This document shows positions 60,873 to 64,000 of a stretch of DNA of 64,000 nt, piece by piece. Source of the stretch: Trinickia dinghuensis (GTDB taxonomy: Bacteria > Pseudomonadota > Gammaproteobacteria > Burkholderiales > Burkholderiaceae). Below the pieces are notes generated by a model that worked only from the letters and a program-made list of their open reading frames with translations, was not told the DNA's origin and searched no databases. The translations under genes and the position numbers were made by a program. The stretch covers positions 1 to 64,000 of the forward strand of contig NZ_QRGA01000008.1 of the NCBI RefSeq assembly GCF_003367175.1, given 5' to 3'. The stretch's first letter is position 1; every line of letters begins with the position of its first letter.

Positions 60873-61481
60873 ATGACCGCGCGAGCCCCTGATGCCGACC
60901 GTTTGAACCATTTGCGATATGCCGTCATCCCTTACTACGTCCAGGGGGTCCGGGCGGGAATCTCTGCGTTAGATCTGAGCGCAAAGCACGACCCGCTCAC
61001 GCCCTTGGAGCTCCATCTCGATGGTGTCGAGGCTCCTGTCTATAGCACAATCTTGACGGCTCACACGCAAACCGCGTCATCGATTGCCGCACTCTATTCG
61101 CGCCTGCTACTCGAGTTCCTCGGGCTCAAAAGCACAGGCAAACCTTCGGCCCTGGTGACAATTCAGGGCCGAAAAAATGGTGACATCGGAATCGAGCATT
61201 ATGTTCGGGACGATGACTCCGCGCTGAGCAAGCTAGATCCGTCATGCGTGGACTACTTCGCTGACAGCTCGAATGTAGAGCGCGCGTGGATTGTGACGTG
61301 CGATTTTGCAGGGCAGAGACTCGCGCACGTTACGGACGACTACAAACTCGACGGCCTAGACGTAACGCCGATGCTCAGGCGCACATTCGAAACCATTCCG
61401 GAATTGGTATCGCACGCATTCTTCGCCGTCGCCAACACGCAGGCGATGAGAGCGCCCCCCCGCGATGATTTTGGGCTCTGA
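60873..61481 (+). CDS. Unrecognised protein
   Basis: 202 aa from the ATG at 60873 (MTARAPDADRLNHLRY), with GAAGGAAAT upstream. The middle (TILTAHTQTASSIAALYSRL, LLEFLGLK) is helical and the rest is beta/alpha (ALVTIQGRKNGDIGIEHYV; AWIVTCDFAGQRLAHVTDDY). No family recognised. It is followed at once by a terminator-type hairpin and stands alone in its direction. Confidence 0.65.
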   Translation: MTARAPDADRLNHLRYAVIPYYVQGVRAGISALDLSAKHDPLTPLELHLDGVEAPVYSTILTAHTQTASSIAALYSRLLLEFLGLKSTGKPSALVTIQGRKNGDIGIEHYVRDDDSALSKLDPSCVDYFADSSNVERAWIVTCDFAGQRLAHVTDDYKLDGLDVTPMLRRTFETIPELVSHAFFAVANTQAMRAPPRDDFGL

Positions 61482-61486
61482 GTGAC

Positions 61487-61513
61487 GAAAGGGCCCGTAA
61501 AGACGGGCCTTTC
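61487..61513 (+). terminator. Terminator-like hairpin
   Basis: GAAA-G-GGCCCGT (61487-61498) pairs with ACGGGCC-TTTC (61503-61513), 4-nt loop and one bulged G. It begins 6 nt after the stop of the preceding gene; there is only a short T-run. Confidence 0.6.
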
Positions 61514-61597
61514 GGGGATCGAAGATCATCAGGGAGCCTTTCGCGCTATGCGCGAGGAATTCCTTTCGGTAGCCTTCTACAACCCCGCTACCGCTCT

Positions 61598-62113
61598 TCA
61601 TCGCGGCTTATCGGCTACTCCCGGCACTGGTACCGTCTCAGCTTGCACCGTCGGCTGTCGCGACAGACCTCCTTGGAGCTCGCCCGTCTGCAGCCGACGG
61701 GCAAAGCTTTCCCCCATTCTCCCGTCGGGCGCACTTATGTCGGGAGCGTCATTTTTTGTCGCGACTGCCAGTTGTGAATCCACCGTCGTCCCCACGCCGG
61801 CTTTTCCTTCCTTACAACCCGCCTCAGCATCCACCAGTAAGCCGCCACAGTGCGGGCATGTTTCGGGGCGGTTTGAAGCTTTTTGCAACCCTATGGCTTC
61901 CTTCTGCATCCGATGTAGGGATGTCTTGAAACCACTAAACGACAGCTTCAGCCCGCGTCCAGCCAACGCGGCCCATATCTGGCGTTGGGTATAGCCTTGC
62001 ACTAGCAAGGCGTTTATTTCAACCTCAAGCCCTCGGAGCTGTGCAGCCGCGCTTCCTGGCTCCTCTCCGAGCTCAAGATCCCGCAGCGCTTCCAACAGTG
62101 ATGCTTTCGGCAT
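61598..62113 (-). CDS. Mobilisation-type HTH protein
   Basis: 171 aa. LEVEINALLVQGYTQRQIWA followed by ALAGRGLKLSFSGFKTSLHR is the helix-turn-helix block found in small accessory proteins of mobilisable islands and plasmids. CPHCGG near residue 87 is a single zinc-type pair and the C-terminal half is low complexity. Assignment to mobilisation is by resemblance only. Confidence 0.65.
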   Translation of the reverse strand: MPKASLLEALRDLELGEEPGSAAAQLRGLEVEINALLVQGYTQRQIWAALAGRGLKLSFSGFKTSLHRMQKEAIGLQKASNRPETCPHCGGLLVDAEAGCKEGKAGVGTTVDSQLAVATKNDAPDISAPDGRMGESFARRLQTGELQGGLSRQPTVQAETVPVPGVADKPR

Positions 62114-62122
62114 AGTGGCGAA

Positions 62123-62350
62123 TCAGTTAGCAATCCAGTGCAGCATTTTGAAGTGTAACGAAACTATCTGCAACTGACTGCAAGCCCGCCACTCAGGCCA
62201 CGGCTGGCCGCCCTGCGACGCCGGCCAGCGGTACGCACCCGCTTCCTGCGCGTCCTTCTCGTCAATGTTTGCAAACGTGATAACGCCGGCTTGAGTCGCG
62301 GTGGTTAGCTTGTCCTTGGCGAAGTAGCGCGGCGCACCCTCGATCATCAT
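62123..62350 (-). CDS. Small hypothetical protein
   Basis: 75 aa, transcribed in the same direction as and 9 nt upstream of the mobilisation-type gene. Sequence (APRYFAKDKLTTATQAGVIT, WPEWRACSQLQ) matches nothing I know. Two ATG codons at the start (62350, 62347) are equivalent choices. Confidence 0.4.
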   Translation of the reverse strand: MMIEGAPRYFAKDKLTTATQAGVITFANIDEKDAQEAGAYRWPASQGGQPWPEWRACSQLQIVSLHFKMLHWIAN

Positions 62351-62543
62351 TCAAGCACCACTATTCATCACACATCGAAGCCCTCACCGAGCAGGCGCCT
62401 CGCTCCGCCGGCCCGCGTCTCCGCTGGAGCGCTGTAATGGCCGTATTAAAGCCAAAGGGAAGCAACTTATCACCATTGGGGAACATTCTTGTCGGTGGCC
62501 CATCGAAGCGCTAAGATGCTCTCGACCCATCACTTTCAAGCTC

Positions 62544-64000
62544 ATGACTGTTGCCGACATCAATTCGAAACGGGATGTCCTACACCCGACCAAACGCAAA
62601 CGGCAGATGCCGCTTGACCCCGCCCACCAACTTTTGGCGGGCCGGCCGGCATCTAGTGTCGAAGAAAAGGTGTGGGGCGACTTGATACATCTGCCCACCG
62701 AGATCGCTCGCCGCTACGGTGCGGATCGATTCGATCTACTAATCTCTGTGCGCGTAATCGTGCAGTGCTTCGAGAAGCTTGCGCGCATACAACGCTGGCA
62801 ACCCGGTTTTTTTCTCGTATCCATTACTGAAAATGGCGATCGATATCTAGACGTAAAATTTCCAGGCACCTCAATATTGGAATTTTTTACAACATCTACC
62901 CGCGATAGAGTCTTATCTATCGGAATTAATTTCGCGAGTTGCGACATACATCCTTATTTTTCGCTCTTATGCGAAGTGTTCCAGCAGGGGACGAAATTTG
63001 AAATTGAGGGTTGGCAATACAAGGTAGAAGACATCGCCGACCGCTATTCTCTCGACCAATCGCGTTTTAAATTTCTGAACCATCCCCACGTCTACTACAT
63101 TTGCGATCATCTCAATAATTTTTTTGCTGCTCTGTACCAAATTACGCGAAACACACGGGAAAAAGCGAAATCGTTCCGCCGAACACCTACCGAAAACAGG
63201 CGCCGCTTGATGCAGTATGCTTGTCACTTGCTGGATGGCGAACCTCAGACTATGGTTGCCCACCTCACGATCCGTAGAGATACAAAGGTGATTGGTAGCG
63301 ATCCACCCATCCCTCGGAGTCGATCAGAGGAGTTACGAGCAAAGCTAACCAAGCACATTAAACGCGAAATCCCTAGGAGCGATTATCTCGGACATGCTAT
63401 TTTACTCAAGCATGACGCGATATTAGGATGCTGGCTGGAAGCGTTCGTATTTTTCACCAGCAATGCACTAATAGGAGATTCCGACCTAATGACAAAACTC
63501 GTCGGCCGCTGGAATGGGGAAATCGGTCCGAGCCGTGCGGGATGCGTTGGTGAAATGTTGTTTCGCACTCACTTCGGTGCAGACACGCGCTATCGCTCGA
63601 CTTTGGAGCGAATCGTTCTTGTATGTGAACCCGATTTTTATTCCCGAGTGTCCGCGGACGGCCTCCACCGCTTCTGGTGCACTCAGTCGCCAATCGGAAA
63701 GCTTACCCAGAGGACGCGACAAAGCAAACGTCGGGAAGCGCAAAAGAAAAGAGCTGCCAATGCCGAGAGATCGCCCATAAGCCGTCTCCATGAAATTGCG
63801 ATAGCCGACGACGATGAGCTTTTGCAGGGCGTCCGCTGGACGCAAAAGCGAGCGCAGCACGCCAACAAAATATCAACGAGGAACCGGAAAGCAGCGCAAA
63901 AGCGTTCGCCGCAAAAAGGCAGTTCCGATGCCTCGGCACCTGGGCATGCACCAACGTACATGACGGCAATCAGCTACGTATCGGTCGTCGCTGCCAATGA
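62544..64000 (+). CDS. Long AT-rich gene, open at right edge; YagK/YfjJ or inovirus Gp2-like
   Basis: 485 codons without a stop from the ATG at 62544 to the window end; the frame is open upstream of that ATG too, so the start is uncertain. The first 100 residues are basic. The central part has YLGHAILLKHDAILGCWLEA and SDLMTKLVGRWNGEIG, which resemble the Y-x-W-x-E..H-x-H and RW motifs of YagK/YfjJ-C and inovirus Gp2 replication-type proteins, though the usual His pair is not visible. From about residue 400 on the chain is Lys/Arg/Ala-rich. Codon use is much more AT-rich than in the left part of the window, a sign of transfer. Confidence 0.6.
   Translation, partial: MTVADINSKRDVLHPTKRKRQMPLDPAHQLLAGRPASSVEEKVWGDLIHLPTEIARRYGADRFDLLISVRVIVQCFEKLARIQRWQPGFFLVSITENGDRYLDVKFPGTSILEFFTTSTRDRVLSIGINFASCDIHPYFSLLCEVFQQGTKFEIEGWQYKVEDIADRYSLDQSRFKFLNHPHVYYICDHLNNFFAALYQITRNTREKAKSFRRTPTENRRRLMQYACHLLDGEPQTMVAHLTIRRDTKVIGSDPPIPRSRSEELRAKLTKHIKREIPRSDYLGHAILLKHDAILGCWLEAFVFFTSNALIGDSDLMTKLVGRWNGEIGPSRAGCVGEMLFRTHFGADTRYRSTLERIVLVCEPDFYSRVSADGLHRFWCTQSPIGKLTQRTRQSKRREAQKKRAANAERSPISRLHEIAIADDDELLQGVRWTQKRAQHANKISTRNRKAAQKRSPQKGSSDASAPGHAPTYMTAISYVSVVAAN

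Noticed and set aside
1-64000. CRISPR arrays, tRNA, rRNA and complete insertion sequences
   Set aside because: I saw no regularly spaced repeats, no cloverleaf with CCA-type end and no intact transposase gene with inverted repeats; absence by eye is not proof.

Overview
The window looks like chromosome or integrated-element DNA of a GC-rich betaproteobacterium, most likely a member of the Burkholderiaceae (Burkholderia/Paraburkholderia type). I infer this from the GC-rich codon use and gene families. No rRNA, tRNA or housekeeping marker is present to fix the genus.

Left part (about 1-19.2 kb) is a fluoride-response region. Five copies of the crcB-type fluoride riboswitch can be read directly. 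One, on the minus strand, heads an operon of two MutS-like ATPases, a HAD-fold protein and a Cys/His-rich protein. The others, on the plus strand, head (i) a CLC-F type F-/H+ antiporter with a PII-like DUF190 relative, (ii) DUF190 - inorganic pyrophosphatase - enolase - DUF190, and (iii) a six-gene membrane complex related to hydrogenase-4/formate hydrogenlyase and complex I, followed by an MFS transporter. The fifth copy follows the MFS gene and has no fluoride-type gene behind it. The large subunit of the membrane complex lacks the NiFe-binding cysteines, so it is better called an Ehr (energy-converting-hydrogenase-related) complex than a hydrogenase. The set combines export of F-, replacement copies of two classic F--sensitive enzymes, and a probable ion-translocating complex.

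Middle part (about 19.3-42.1 kb) is an accessory/defence region. It holds a very large STAND ATPase with a Cap4/DUF4297-type nuclease end, a type VI secretion PAAR / VRR-NUC effector / DUF3396 immunity set, a lipoprotein, remnants of T5orf172 and UmuC genes with a 22-bp direct repeat around a UPF0489 gene, a HEPN-like protein, a retron whose reverse transcriptase is fused to a trypsin-like protease (with a candidate msr-msd RNA upstream), a HigA-like regulator followed by an ABC-three-component system with an extra Mrr-like nuclease, and a Gabija-like OLD/TOPRIM + UvrD pair with a third, unknown gene.

Next (about 42.3-49.4 kb) comes a block typical of integrative conjugative elements or large plasmids (DUF932, YqaJ-type exonuclease, recombination-directionality-factor-like protein, DUF4942, a C39-peptidase-like protein, XRE regulator). 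Then two lipoproteins with good terminators, a PIN-domain protein, start-less gene fragments, a PD-(D/E)XK-like protein, a P-loop kinase and several unrecognised genes follow.

Right end (about 58-64 kb) is degraded mobile DNA: a frame-broken integrase remnant, an AT-rich gene-free stretch with five consecutive palindromes, a mobilisation-type HTH protein, and a long AT-rich gene open at the right edge that may be a YagK/YfjJ- or inovirus Gp2-type protein.
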